NCBI GenBank assembly: GCA_013289665.1
Contig: JABCZN010000001.1
Coordinates: 310,001-374,000 of the forward strand
Length of the DNA stretch: 64,000 nucleotides
From: Acidobacteriota bacterium
GTDB taxonomy: Bacteria > Acidobacteriota > Terriglobia > Acidiferrales > UBA7541
Reading direction: 5' to 3'
Under the pieces are notes generated by a model. That model saw only the letters and a program-made list of their open reading frames with translations, did no database searches and was not told where the DNA came from. Shown one piece after another: positions 26,402 to 34,384 of this stretch (position 1 is its first letter; each line of letters opens with the position of its first letter). The translations under genes were made by a program, and so were the position numbers.

Positions 26402-27460
26402 ATGAGCGATCTGAAGGTCCTCCAGAGAACGGAATCGCTGCACGAAGCACACTGGTGGGAGCCTGAAGGCGGTGGGCGCGTGCATTGCTTCCTGTGCCCC
26501 CGACATTGCCACATTCATCCGGGGCAATCGGGATTCTGTTTCATCCGCATCAATCAGGGCGGCAAGCTCTATAACCTCGGGTATGGAGCTCCGGCCGCGC
26601 TACAAGTGGATCCCATCGAAAAAAAACCGCTAAATCATTTTTTGCCTGGAACGCGCGTGTTCAGCATGGGCACGGCCGGCTGCAACATGGGCTGCTTCTT
26701 CTGCCAGAACTGGGACATCTCCAAATCACATCAGGATCAGGTAAGGTCGCAGCCCGTGCCGCCGGAGGAAGTGCCTCTGCTCGCATTGAAATATGGATGC
26801 GACTCGATCGCATTCACGTATAACGAGCCGACGATCTGGGGCGAATATGTGATTGATATTTGCCGTGCGGCGAGCGGTTACGGACTGAAGACGGTGATGG
26901 TGACGAACGGCTATATCACCTATGAGGCATTCCACGACATATACGATCATGTGGACGCGGCGAATGTGGATTTGAAGGCGTTCACCGAAGCGTTCTACGG
27001 GAAGATTACGCTGACGCATCTGGAGCCAGTGCTAAAGACGCTCGAGTGGCTGAAGAATGAGACAAACGTGTGGTTCGAACTTACGAATCTGATGATTCCG
27101 ACGCTGAACGATGATTCCGGAGAGACGCAGCGATTGGCGGACTGGGTGCTCGCTCACCTTGGCCCGGATGTGCCGCTGCACTTTACGGCATTTCATCCGG
27201 ATTTCAAGCTGCGAGACAAGCCGGCCACTCCGCCCGAGACGCTGCACCGGGCGAGGGAAATTGCGCTGAAGGCAGGACTGCACTTTGTGTATGAAGGAAA
27301 TATCTACACTGAGGCGGCGAATACGTATTGTCCCGGGTGCCGGGAAGTGCTGATCCGGCGGTCCTGGCACGAAGTACGGGACAACCGGATGAGGAACGGT
27401 GCTTGCCCAAAGTGCGGACTCTCGATTCCCGGCGTCTGGGGCCGGCATTCCTCTATCTAG
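26402..27460 (+). CDS. amrS: AmmeMemoRadiSam-type radical SAM enzyme (AmrS)
   Basis: The cluster motif CNMGCFFC (CxxxCxxC) lies at about residue 100, within GTAGCNMGCFFCQNWDISKS. An N-terminal cysteine set (CFLCPRHCHI ... GFCFIR) and a C-terminal YCPGCREVLIRR ... CPKCG pair complete the pattern of AmrS/PflA-like proteins. In AmmeMemoRadiSam systems this enzyme is found with AMMECR1 and Memo proteins; neither is encoded within 20 kb here. AGGAGG sits six bases before the ATG at 26402, so the longer frame from 26339 is not used. A strong terminator follows directly. Confidence 0.9.
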   Translation: MSDLKVLQRTESLHEAHWWEPEGGGRVHCFLCPRHCHIHPGQSGFCFIRINQGGKLYNLGYGAPAALQVDPIEKKPLNHFLPGTRVFSMGTAGCNMGCFFCQNWDISKSHQDQVRSQPVPPEEVPLLALKYGCDSIAFTYNEPTIWGEYVIDICRAASGYGLKTVMVTNGYITYEAFHDIYDHVDAANVDLKAFTEAFYGKITLTHLEPVLKTLEWLKNETNVWFELTNLMIPTLNDDSGETQRLADWVLAHLGPDVPLHFTAFHPDFKLRDKPATPPETLHRAREIALKAGLHFVYEGNIYTEAANTYCPGCREVLIRRSWHEVRDNRMRNGACPKCGLSIPGVWGRHSSI

Positions 27461-27485
27461 CTCACCCCTTCAGGGGTGAGGTTTT
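27461..27485 (+). terminator. Intrinsic terminator of the radical SAM gene
   Basis: CTCACCCC (27461-27468) and GGGGTGAG (27473-27480) form a perfect eight-base-pair stem with a TTCA loop, followed by GTTTT. It begins immediately after the stop codon at 27460. Confidence 0.8.
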
Positions 27486-27524
27486 CTCCTGCGTGGGCAG
27501 GATCGCGATGTTGTCGCGAAAACC

Positions 27525-27564
27525 CTCAGGCCCTGCCTGCCGCAGGCAAGTTCAATGGCCTGAG
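27525..27564 (-). terminator. Nested hairpin, probable terminator of the minus-strand methyltransferase
   Basis: Outer arms CTCAGGCC and GGCCTGAG (27525-27532 / 27557-27564) enclose an inner hairpin TGCCTG-ccg-CAGGCA (27534-27548). On the minus strand the structure follows the stop codon at 27579 and is itself followed by GGTTTT. Confidence 0.6.
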
Positions 27565-27578
27565 CTCCAGACGAAGAG

Positions 27579-28262
27579 CTATCGCCTGGTGAGTTGCGCG
27601 ACGAAGTGAAGCTTGCGGCTGAAAAGCAACGAAAACGGGAATGGATAGAGAGGAAGAGCAGTGGAGAGTCTCGCGGCCTCCAGCCCGCATTTTGCGAAGT
27701 GTTGCTCCCACTGTTGGAGAGACTGATAGTTGTATGTCAGAGTAACGCCGTGGGGACGATTTCCTATCCAGTCCATGGCGCGAAGCGTGGCGTGATCGAA
27801 CGAAGTTTCACTCAGGTGGTCTTTCAGGATGATGTGGGAGCGTGACACGCGCGCAGCTTCGCGCAGGAGTTGTGTGACGTCGGTCGTGTGGTGAAGCACA
27901 TCAACGAACAGGCAAACGTCAAACGATCGATCGAGAAAGGGTAGATGCGTGCCATCGAACGCGCGGCACGGGACCTGGCACGTTGGCCGGGGAATAACCT
28001 CCACGCCCTCGATGGCGAGCTCGGGCCGGCGCTGCGCGAGCAATCCGGCGATCGTGCCATCACCGCAACCAATATCGAGGATGCTACGAGTCTCGCATGG
28101 AATCAGCGGTGCCAGCGCGTCCGCAAGCACCCGACCGCGGCGGCCAAAGACGAGGGCGTGATGGCTGCGGGCGATCCATGACAACGGCCAGGGCGTGGGC
28201 GGGGAAGTCATCGGATCGGTGACGCCAGCAGGCTTTTCAACATTTCGTAACAGAGAATCCAT
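27579..28262 (-). CDS. Class I SAM-dependent methyltransferase
   Basis: Motif I is ILDIGCGDGTIAGLLAQ, with an acidic residue at the end of strand 2 (IEGVEVIPR) and motif post-I DGTHLPFLDRSFDVCLFVDVLHHT, typical of Methyltransf_11. The C-terminal part (YNYQSLQQWEQHFAKCGLEAARLSTALPLYPFPFSLLFSRKLHF) is specific and may bind a lipid or a hydrophobic acceptor. The substrate is unknown. It is divergent from a second methyltransferase gene, with 92 bases between the starts. Confidence 0.85.
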   Translation of the reverse strand: MDSLLRNVEKPAGVTDPMTSPPTPWPLSWIARSHHALVFGRRGRVLADALAPLIPCETRSILDIGCGDGTIAGLLAQRRPELAIEGVEVIPRPTCQVPCRAFDGTHLPFLDRSFDVCLFVDVLHHTTDVTQLLREAARVSRSHIILKDHLSETSFDHATLRAMDWIGNRPHGVTLTYNYQSLQQWEQHFAKCGLEAARLSTALPLYPFPFSLLFSRKLHFVAQLTRR

Positions 28263-28354
28263 TTCGCCATAAAACGAATAGTGTGGGAAACTGCGATGCG
28301 GCAGTCTCCGAATAGAACTTTAGCACACGGAATGCAGGAGGACATTGAGGCGCA

Positions 28355-29032
28355 ATGACCGATTCGGCGCAGAATGCGGCAGGGCCGGGAATCGATCCAT
28401 GGGAAGCGGCGTATCTGCGGTTTGAAACGCCGGAGGAAGAGATCCGGAAATTCACGGAAAGATTGCACAGGCTAGGAGTGGGCGAGTGGCCCCGGGAAAC
28501 AAACGTGGTGGAGCTGTTTTGCGGGCGCGGGAACGGATTGCACGCACTGGCGCGACTCGGATTCCGGAATATTGAGGGAGTGGATCTGTCTCCCCGATTG
28601 CTGGCGGAATACACGGGAGAGGCCCGGTGCATTGCGGGAGATTGCCGCAAATTACCGTTCGCCGACAACAGCAGAGACGCCGCGATTGTGCAAGGCGGGT
28701 TGCATCACTTGCTGGTGCTGCCGGATGATCTTGAACGCGTTTTCGCCGAACTGCGGCGGGTGCTGCGGCCCCAGGGGCGAGTGATGTTCGTGGAGCCGTG
28801 GTTGACGCTTTTCCTTCGCGTGGTGCACGGAGTGGCGCAGCATTCGCTGGCGCGGCGCATGTCCGTCAAATTGGAGGCGCTGGCTGCGATGATTGAAAAC
28901 GAGCGGCAGACTTACGAGAATTGGCTTGGGCGCCCGGAAGAAATCTCACAAGTGACCCGCCGGTATTTTCAGCCGGAACATGAATCGTTTGCCTGGGGAA
29001 AATGGAATTTTGTGGGTCGTGTGCGGCCCTGA
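28355..29032 (+). CDS. Class I SAM-dependent methyltransferase
   Basis: Motif I VVELFCGRGNGLHALARLGFRNIEGVDLSPRLL is unusual in having FCGRG instead of the common GCGxG, but the acidic D of GVDLS is in place. Motif post-I is DCRKLPFADNSRDAAIVQGGLHHL. After the core comes an additional helical region (ERQTYENWLGRPEEISQVTRRYFQPEHESFAWGKWNFVGR). GAGG precedes the ATG by four bases. The acceptor is unknown. The divergent pairing with the other methyltransferase suggests joint regulation. Confidence 0.83.
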   Translation: MTDSAQNAAGPGIDPWEAAYLRFETPEEEIRKFTERLHRLGVGEWPRETNVVELFCGRGNGLHALARLGFRNIEGVDLSPRLLAEYTGEARCIAGDCRKLPFADNSRDAAIVQGGLHHLLVLPDDLERVFAELRRVLRPQGRVMFVEPWLTLFLRVVHGVAQHSLARRMSVKLEALAAMIENERQTYENWLGRPEEISQVTRRYFQPEHESFAWGKWNFVGRVRP

Positions 29033-29068
29033 ATGACGCCGCCGTGTCAGTCGCTTTGTACACCAACT

Positions 29069-29084
29069 GCCCGCCTCGGCGGGC
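29069..29084. repeat. GC-rich hairpin between convergent genes
   Basis: GCCCGCC and GGCGGGC form a seven-base-pair stem around two to four bases. It lies between the 3' ends of the methyltransferase (plus) and the LssY_C protein (minus). No T tract is present, so it is at best a weak or Rho-assisted terminator. A GCCCGGTGCTTC string next to it recurs at about 37774. Confidence 0.35.
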
Positions 29085-29109
29085 GGGGCCCGGTGCTTCG
29101 GCAGTTCTC

Positions 29110-30690
29110 CTACAGGCCGGATCCCCCGGCAAACGTGATTGGCGGAAACAGCGTGTCGGGCGAGACGGGGCTGATTGGCAGGCCCTCCGCCTCCTGTTCT
29201 TGCCCATGCTGGTGCCGGGACCGCAGCGCATGAATGCAGATGCGTCCGACATAGTAGCCACTGTAAATAAGGTTTCCACGCACGACGTCGCTCTTATACA
29301 CCAGCACCTGGGTGCGGAGGTAGCGGACCAACCGGGAACGCGGGCGAATGGGAATCAGGGGATCTGCGTGAGTGTACTCGGTCCGGGAATTCGCGCAGGT
29401 CGCGAGTTGCACCACGGTCAGCCTGCCGTCGGTGAGCATCTCGTCGCCGGTGGCGTTCACAAACGTGTCGTGCAGCTCCGGCCGGGGAAGAAGTTGCACG
29501 GACTTTACGCAGCCGGCAAGCGTCAGGTCGCGCACCAGCATGTTCACGCCATCGTCGAGATTGCGGTCCAGGTGATGAATGAATTTATGTTGGGTGATGG
29601 AAAGGACCGCGCTGGTCTCGCGCGAATAAGCGCCCAGCCAGGCCTCTTGACCGAGAACGGTTCCGGCCTCCCCCCAAAGGCGGAGGTGGTCGCGCCGGCT
29701 ATAGCTGTTGAAGCTCTTTTGCCATGTAACTTCCTGGCGCTGCCCCTGCAGGTATTGGGTGGTAATCGGCGCGCTGGGATAGTTGGAGAGGGTCAGAAAA
29801 GCCCGAAATTCCTTCAGCACGCTGCGCGTCGAAATGCGGTCACCGTTCATCCAGCCCGCGGTTTGAAACGCCGAATCCATCTGCTCGCGTGAACCCAAAA
29901 AAAGGACATTCACCAGATCGGCTTCTTTTCCCTTGCCGGTGTACGTTCGCGTGGTGTTTTTTTGCAGCAGCATCTCGATGTCGCCGCGCTCGATTTCGTC
30001 CATCTGGAAAGACACCGGCGGAAGCTCCGGCTGGTCGCCCACAAAGAGCGGAACATTCAATCGCAGACGGAGGTCGGTGCCCGGTGGCAGGTAAATTTCC
30101 GGCTCTGGAAGAACGGTAAAGAGGCGATAGACAATCAGGCTCGGGGCGCTATAGGGATTAAACGACGGCAGATGTCCCAGTCCGTCTGTGATGCGTCCCT
30201 GCGGCGTGTACGTGGCCAGGATGCCGCGGATTTTTCCGTTGCGCACGGTTTCCCGCGCATTGTCCACTTCCACAACCTGCGAAGCGATTGAAAGCGTGGT
30301 TCCATCGGCGGTAACGATGCGGTCGAAAATGAGTTCCAGCGACGCGGTTTCATGGACAATACCCAGGCCAACTTTCCGCGCGGCTACCACCTCGCCGTCC
30401 ACTTCCAGACCCGCGGGAAACGCCGGCGCGCCGTCGCAATCGGGGGACTGGATGAGAATCGCGCGAATCAATGTGCCTGGCTTGGAGCTGTAGGACGCAA
30501 CCGGGTCGAGAAGGCGAACCCAGAAGGATTTTCCGGAAGGAATACGATCGCAATTTGCCTGCGCCGGACGAGCCGATCCGAGCGCGAGCACCAAAAGCAT
30601 GAATGCAGCCGTGACCAACCCAGTACTGCAAACCGGGGTATGGCACAAATGACAGCCGATTCGAAGCCTGATTTTCGACAAAACTTTCAT
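29110..30690 (-). CDS. Exported LssY C-terminal domain protein
   Basis: A signal peptide (hydrophobic VTAAFMLLVLALGSARPAQA, residues 26-45) starts a 526-residue protein. The first 230 residues after it form a beta-rich domain of unknown type. Residues 260-440 match the LssY_C pattern: DLVNVLFLGSREQMDSAFQTAGWMNGDRISTRSVLKEFRAFLTLSNYPSAP, followed by QEVTWQKSFNSYSRRDHLRLWG and the conserved His-rich HKFIHHLDRNLDDG. LssY was named from a type I secretion locus in Legionella; its activity is not established. It stands alone here. Confidence 0.75.
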   Translation of the reverse strand: MKVLSKIRLRIGCHLCHTPVCSTGLVTAAFMLLVLALGSARPAQANCDRIPSGKSFWVRLLDPVASYSSKPGTLIRAILIQSPDCDGAPAFPAGLEVDGEVVAARKVGLGIVHETASLELIFDRIVTADGTTLSIASQVVEVDNARETVRNGKIRGILATYTPQGRITDGLGHLPSFNPYSAPSLIVYRLFTVLPEPEIYLPPGTDLRLRLNVPLFVGDQPELPPVSFQMDEIERGDIEMLLQKNTTRTYTGKGKEADLVNVLFLGSREQMDSAFQTAGWMNGDRISTRSVLKEFRAFLTLSNYPSAPITTQYLQGQRQEVTWQKSFNSYSRRDHLRLWGEAGTVLGQEAWLGAYSRETSAVLSITQHKFIHHLDRNLDDGVNMLVRDLTLAGCVKSVQLLPRPELHDTFVNATGDEMLTDGRLTVVQLATCANSRTEYTHADPLIPIRPRSRLVRYLRTQVLVYKSDVVRGNLIYSGYYVGRICIHALRSRHQHGQEQEAEGLPISPVSPDTLFPPITFAGGSGL

Positions 30691-30959
30691 CCTCTACACA
30701 CTTCGCAAAGTGACAGCTGACCTCTCAACTTAGTTTGCTGCTGGGGGCAAAAGAGTTGGCTCCAGCGTGAAATATTTTTCTTATTGAGCAACTGGCTGAA
30801 AGGACAGGTGGGTGACTCTCAAGCCCGGGCAATTGGCGTTCGATTGCGATTCTACAGCAGTGTCTTGGCCCGGGCAGGCGTCCGGAATCCTCTCAGTTAG
30901 ACTACGGTTGAAGCGTTCCAGGTTGCCGACAAATTTTTCGATGTCCCGCAGCGAAACGG

Positions 30960-31907
30960 CTAATGAGGTTCCTTGATCTGCGTGGCCGACCCCACTTTGA
31001 CGGTGCTGCCATAGCGCTTGTAATTGGAGTAGCGGATGGTCATGCGAATGTGCACGTCGCCCGAGCGAAAGTGGAGATAATCATCAGCGCGGGTGTAAAC
31101 CGGAAACCAGTAACCTTTCTCAATACTCTGGCGATAGGTGCGGAACCGCGGGAAGACGTTTTCATTATTTTTGTTGATGATGTCTGGAACCGCCTTGCCG
31201 TCGGACATCACGATTTGCAGGTCGTTGTCGTCCACCCACACGCGTCCCTGAAAATACCGTTGCTTCTTCTCGATGGTCTTCGGGGCAACGTCAAAAATGT
31301 AGCAGGAAAGTTCGTCCACCTGCTGGCGGCCGACGTAGGTGACGTTGTACTTGGGCAGGTCTTCGCTGTTCAACACAAACGGCTGGACGTTGCGCACGTC
31401 ATCGAGGTCCTGCTCGCTCAGCATGATGCGCTGCAACGTGGGCTGTGGAGCCGAGGTGACCTTCTCAAAGCGTTTGCCGTCCGGCGTGAAAACGATTTCA
31501 CTGGTCATGCGGTATTCGCCATCCGGACGATCATCGTCGTCAATCGTCTGGATGGAGAAGGTCTGGGTGTAGGTATAGTTGCTGCGTTCAAGCTTGAATT
31601 CAGACTCTCGCTCCGAGAAGCGCTTGACGATCTGGTCCACTGGCTGTTTGGGGGGCTCATTCAGGATGGGACTGTCGCCGGGGGAATGGATCGACTGCGG
31701 CGGCGGGGCGGAATGGTACGTCTGATTCGTGGCAGGCGGCGGCGGCGGCGGCGGCGGAGCCTGCGTGCGCGGAGAAGGAGGATGAGGGAGTGGACCGGGG
31801 TCTTGCGCTGGAGCAGCGGTGCTCAGGCCGAGATAAAGCACGCCGGCAAGCAATAGCGGCATATTGTAAATGAATTGTCTGGTCGTTGGAGACACAACAA
31901 ACCTCAC
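30960..31907 (-). CDS. Exported hypothetical protein with a proline-rich linker
   Basis: A signal sequence (MPLLLAGVLYLGLSTAAPAQ) is followed by about 50 residues rich in Pro, including an eight-proline run, then a beta-rich domain of 220 residues. That domain (YTYTQTFSIQTIDDDDRPDGEYRMTSEIVFTPDGKRFEKV ... GRVWVDDNDLQIVMSDGKAVP ... GYWFPVYTRADDYL) resembles LolA/outer-membrane-lipoprotein-sorting folds, in which a half-open barrel binds lipids. The start may be GTG at 31907 or ATG at 31862. It is probably periplasmic; the function is not known. Confidence 0.65.
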   Translation of the reverse strand: MRFVVSPTTRQFIYNMPLLLAGVLYLGLSTAAPAQDPGPLPHPPSPRTQAPPPPPPPPATNQTYHSAPPPQSIHSPGDSPILNEPPKQPVDQIVKRFSERESEFKLERSNYTYTQTFSIQTIDDDDRPDGEYRMTSEIVFTPDGKRFEKVTSAPQPTLQRIMLSEQDLDDVRNVQPFVLNSEDLPKYNVTYVGRQQVDELSCYIFDVAPKTIEKKQRYFQGRVWVDDNDLQIVMSDGKAVPDIINKNNENVFPRFRTYRQSIEKGYWFPVYTRADDYLHFRSGDVHIRMTIRYSNYKRYGSTVKVGSATQIKEPH

Positions 31908-31964
31908 TAAGGGATCGTTTCTATCCTTATAGAGTTTACCTTAACGCGGAGGGTTGCATGGCGA

Positions 31965-34223
31965 TCAGGTGGAGCGCCATTTAAGGAAGACCGCGGCGAG
32001 CGGAGGCAGGGTAAGAGCCAGCGAATAGCGCCTGCCCTGCCAGGCGTGTTCCCCGGCATTCATGCCCCCGAGGTTGCCGACGTTGGAGCCGCCATAGCTG
32101 GCCGCGTCGGTGTTAAGAACTTCTTCGTAATGCCCGGGGCGCGGAACGCCGATGTGGTAGCCATAGCGGACGACGGGCGTGGCATTCAGGATAACGATCA
32201 GCAAGTCGTCGGGATTCTTGCCGCGCCGGATAAAGGAGTAGACGCTGTTGTCGGAGTCGTTGGCGTCAACCCATTCGAAACCCTGCCAATCGAAATCAAC
32301 CTGATGCAGTGCGGGTTCGCTGGCCAGAAGTCTATTGAGGTCGGCGAACAGCCGCTGGATGCCGCGATGCGAATCATATTGGAGCAAATGCCAATCGAGG
32401 CTGTGGGTTTCGCTCCATTCGTTGCGCTGGGCGATTTCCTGGCCCATGAAAAGCAGTTTCTTGCCGGGATGTGCGTACTGGTAGGCGAAGAGCAGGCGGA
32501 GATTGGCGAACTGTTGCCACATATCGCCCGGCATTTTGTGGAGCAGCGAGTTTTTCCCGTGAACGACTTCGTCATGGGAAAAGGGAAGCATGAAATTTTC
32601 ACTGAAGGCATAGAGCAGCGAAAAGGTGAGCTTGTTGTGCTCGTAGCGGCGGTAGATGGAGTCTTTGGAGAAATAGTTCAGCGTGTCGTTCATCCAGCCC
32701 ATGTTCCACTTCAGGCTGAAGCCGAGGCCGCCCAGATACGTGGGCCGCGAAACGCCCGGCCATGCCGTGGATTCTTCCGCAATGGTGAGGGCCCCCGGAA
32801 AGCGCAGATGCACGACTTCGTTGAGGCGCTTGATGAAATCGATGGCGTCGAGGTTCTCCCTGCCGCCGTAACGGTTGGGGACCCACTCGCCTGGTTTGCG
32901 CGAATAGTCGAGATACAGCATGGACGCGACCGCATCCACACGCAGGCCGTCAATGTGGTATTTGTCCAGCCAGAACAGCGCGTTGGAAATGAGGAAGTTC
33001 ACTACTTCGTTGCGGCCATAGTTGTAGACGAGCGTGCCCCAATCGGGATGCGATCCCTGGCGCGGATCGGAGTGCTCGTAGAGGTACGTGCCGTCGAATT
33101 GGGCGAGGCCGTGAGTGTCGCGTGGAAAATGCGCGGGCGTCCAGTCGAGGAAGACGCCGAGCCCGGCCTGGTGGCAGCGGTCAACGAATTCCATGAAGTC
33201 GGTGGGAGAGCCGTAACGGCTGGTGGCGGCAAAATAGCCCAGTGTCTGGTAGCCCCACGAGCCGTCGTAGGGATGCTCCATGATCGGAAGTAGCTCGATG
33301 TGCGTGCAGCCAAGTTCCTTGACGTATGGGATGAGCTGGTCGGCGAGTTCGCGATAGGTGAGCCAGCGATTGTTTTCTTCGGGCATGCGCCGCCAGGAAC
33401 CGAGGTGCACTTCGTAAACGGAGATGGGCTGCTCGAGCCAGTTTCTGTTTGCGCGGTGATTGAGCCAGTCCGCGTCCTTCCAGGAATGCTTGTCCAGCCG
33501 TGCGACGACCGAACCGGTGTTCGGCCGCAGCTCAGAGCGGAAGCCGTAAGGATCGGCCTTCAGCGGAAGAATGTTGTTTTGCGGGCCGACGATTTCGTAT
33601 TTGTAAATGACCCCCTCGTCGAATTCAGGAACGAATAGCTCCCAGATGCCAGAATTGCCGCGCGAGCGCATGGGATTGACACGGCCATCCCACCCGTTGA
33701 AATCACCGACGACGCTTACACGTCGGGCATTCGGAGCCCACACAGCGAAGTGGACGCCGTTTACGCCTTCCAGCGTTTTGACGTGGGCGCCGAGTTTTTC
33801 GTAGGTGTCGTAGTGGCGGCCTTCGCCCATCAGGTAAAGATCGAATTCGCTCAGGAGATAGGTGAACGCATAGGTGTCGTGCGTTTCCCAAACGTCGCCG
33901 TATTCGTTGCGGAAGCGCAGGCGGTAGCTCGACGGCGCCGGTCCGACTTCGCTCGGAATGGGAAGTGTTGTCTCAAAAAATCCGGTCTCACGCAGTTGGC
34001 GCAGAGGTATGGGACTAGCCTGGCCTCGCAGGATAATTTGCGCTTCGACAGCGCGCGGCTGAAACGCGCGGATGGACCACAGCCGGCCCTTCGGCGAATC
34101 CACGGGATGCGGTCCAAGGAGGCCAAACGGATCGGCATTGCGCGCGGCCAGCAAGGAGGAGACGCGCGCGCTGAAGTCGTCCACGGCCTCAGGTTTCGCT
34201 GGAGAAGGGGTCAAGTCAGGCAC
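31965..34223 (-). CDS. glgB: 1,4-alpha-glucan branching enzyme GlgB
   Basis: This enzyme makes alpha-1,6 branches in glycogen. The 752-residue protein has the N1 and N2 (CBM48) modules (FAVWAPNARRVSVVGDFNGWDGRVNPM), the GH13 barrel with the catalytic Asp in DGLRVDAVASMLY, the acid/base Glu in TIAEEST, the transition-state Asp in FSHDEVVHGK, and a C-terminal beta domain. The start is GTG at 34223, giving the full N1 domain. No other glycogen gene is nearby. It is divergent from the gamma-glutamyltransferase gene. Confidence 0.97.
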   Translation of the reverse strand: MPDLTPSPAKPEAVDDFSARVSSLLAARNADPFGLLGPHPVDSPKGRLWSIRAFQPRAVEAQIILRGQASPIPLRQLRETGFFETTLPIPSEVGPAPSSYRLRFRNEYGDVWETHDTYAFTYLLSEFDLYLMGEGRHYDTYEKLGAHVKTLEGVNGVHFAVWAPNARRVSVVGDFNGWDGRVNPMRSRGNSGIWELFVPEFDEGVIYKYEIVGPQNNILPLKADPYGFRSELRPNTGSVVARLDKHSWKDADWLNHRANRNWLEQPISVYEVHLGSWRRMPEENNRWLTYRELADQLIPYVKELGCTHIELLPIMEHPYDGSWGYQTLGYFAATSRYGSPTDFMEFVDRCHQAGLGVFLDWTPAHFPRDTHGLAQFDGTYLYEHSDPRQGSHPDWGTLVYNYGRNEVVNFLISNALFWLDKYHIDGLRVDAVASMLYLDYSRKPGEWVPNRYGGRENLDAIDFIKRLNEVVHLRFPGALTIAEESTAWPGVSRPTYLGGLGFSLKWNMGWMNDTLNYFSKDSIYRRYEHNKLTFSLLYAFSENFMLPFSHDEVVHGKNSLLHKMPGDMWQQFANLRLLFAYQYAHPGKKLLFMGQEIAQRNEWSETHSLDWHLLQYDSHRGIQRLFADLNRLLASEPALHQVDFDWQGFEWVDANDSDNSVYSFIRRGKNPDDLLIVILNATPVVRYGYHIGVPRPGHYEEVLNTDAASYGGSNVGNLGGMNAGEHAWQGRRYSLALTLPPLAAVFLKWRST

Positions 34224-34384
34224 GGGGCCATTCTAGCGGAAGCCACGCGCACGGCCAACCTAGAATGCCGCTGAAAGGGACGGAAGCAAACTTGCCGTAT
34301 GGCGTGGTGCAGGATAGAGTTGGCGAGCGACGGAAGGTCCCGGAATACTTTGATGATTGTAAATCGTTGATGCGGAGAGAATCT

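Noticed and set aside
32046..33293. 415-codon plus-strand open frame
   Set aside because: It is antisense to glgB, whose catalytic motifs are intact in the minus strand; the long frame is a by-product of GC-rich codon use.
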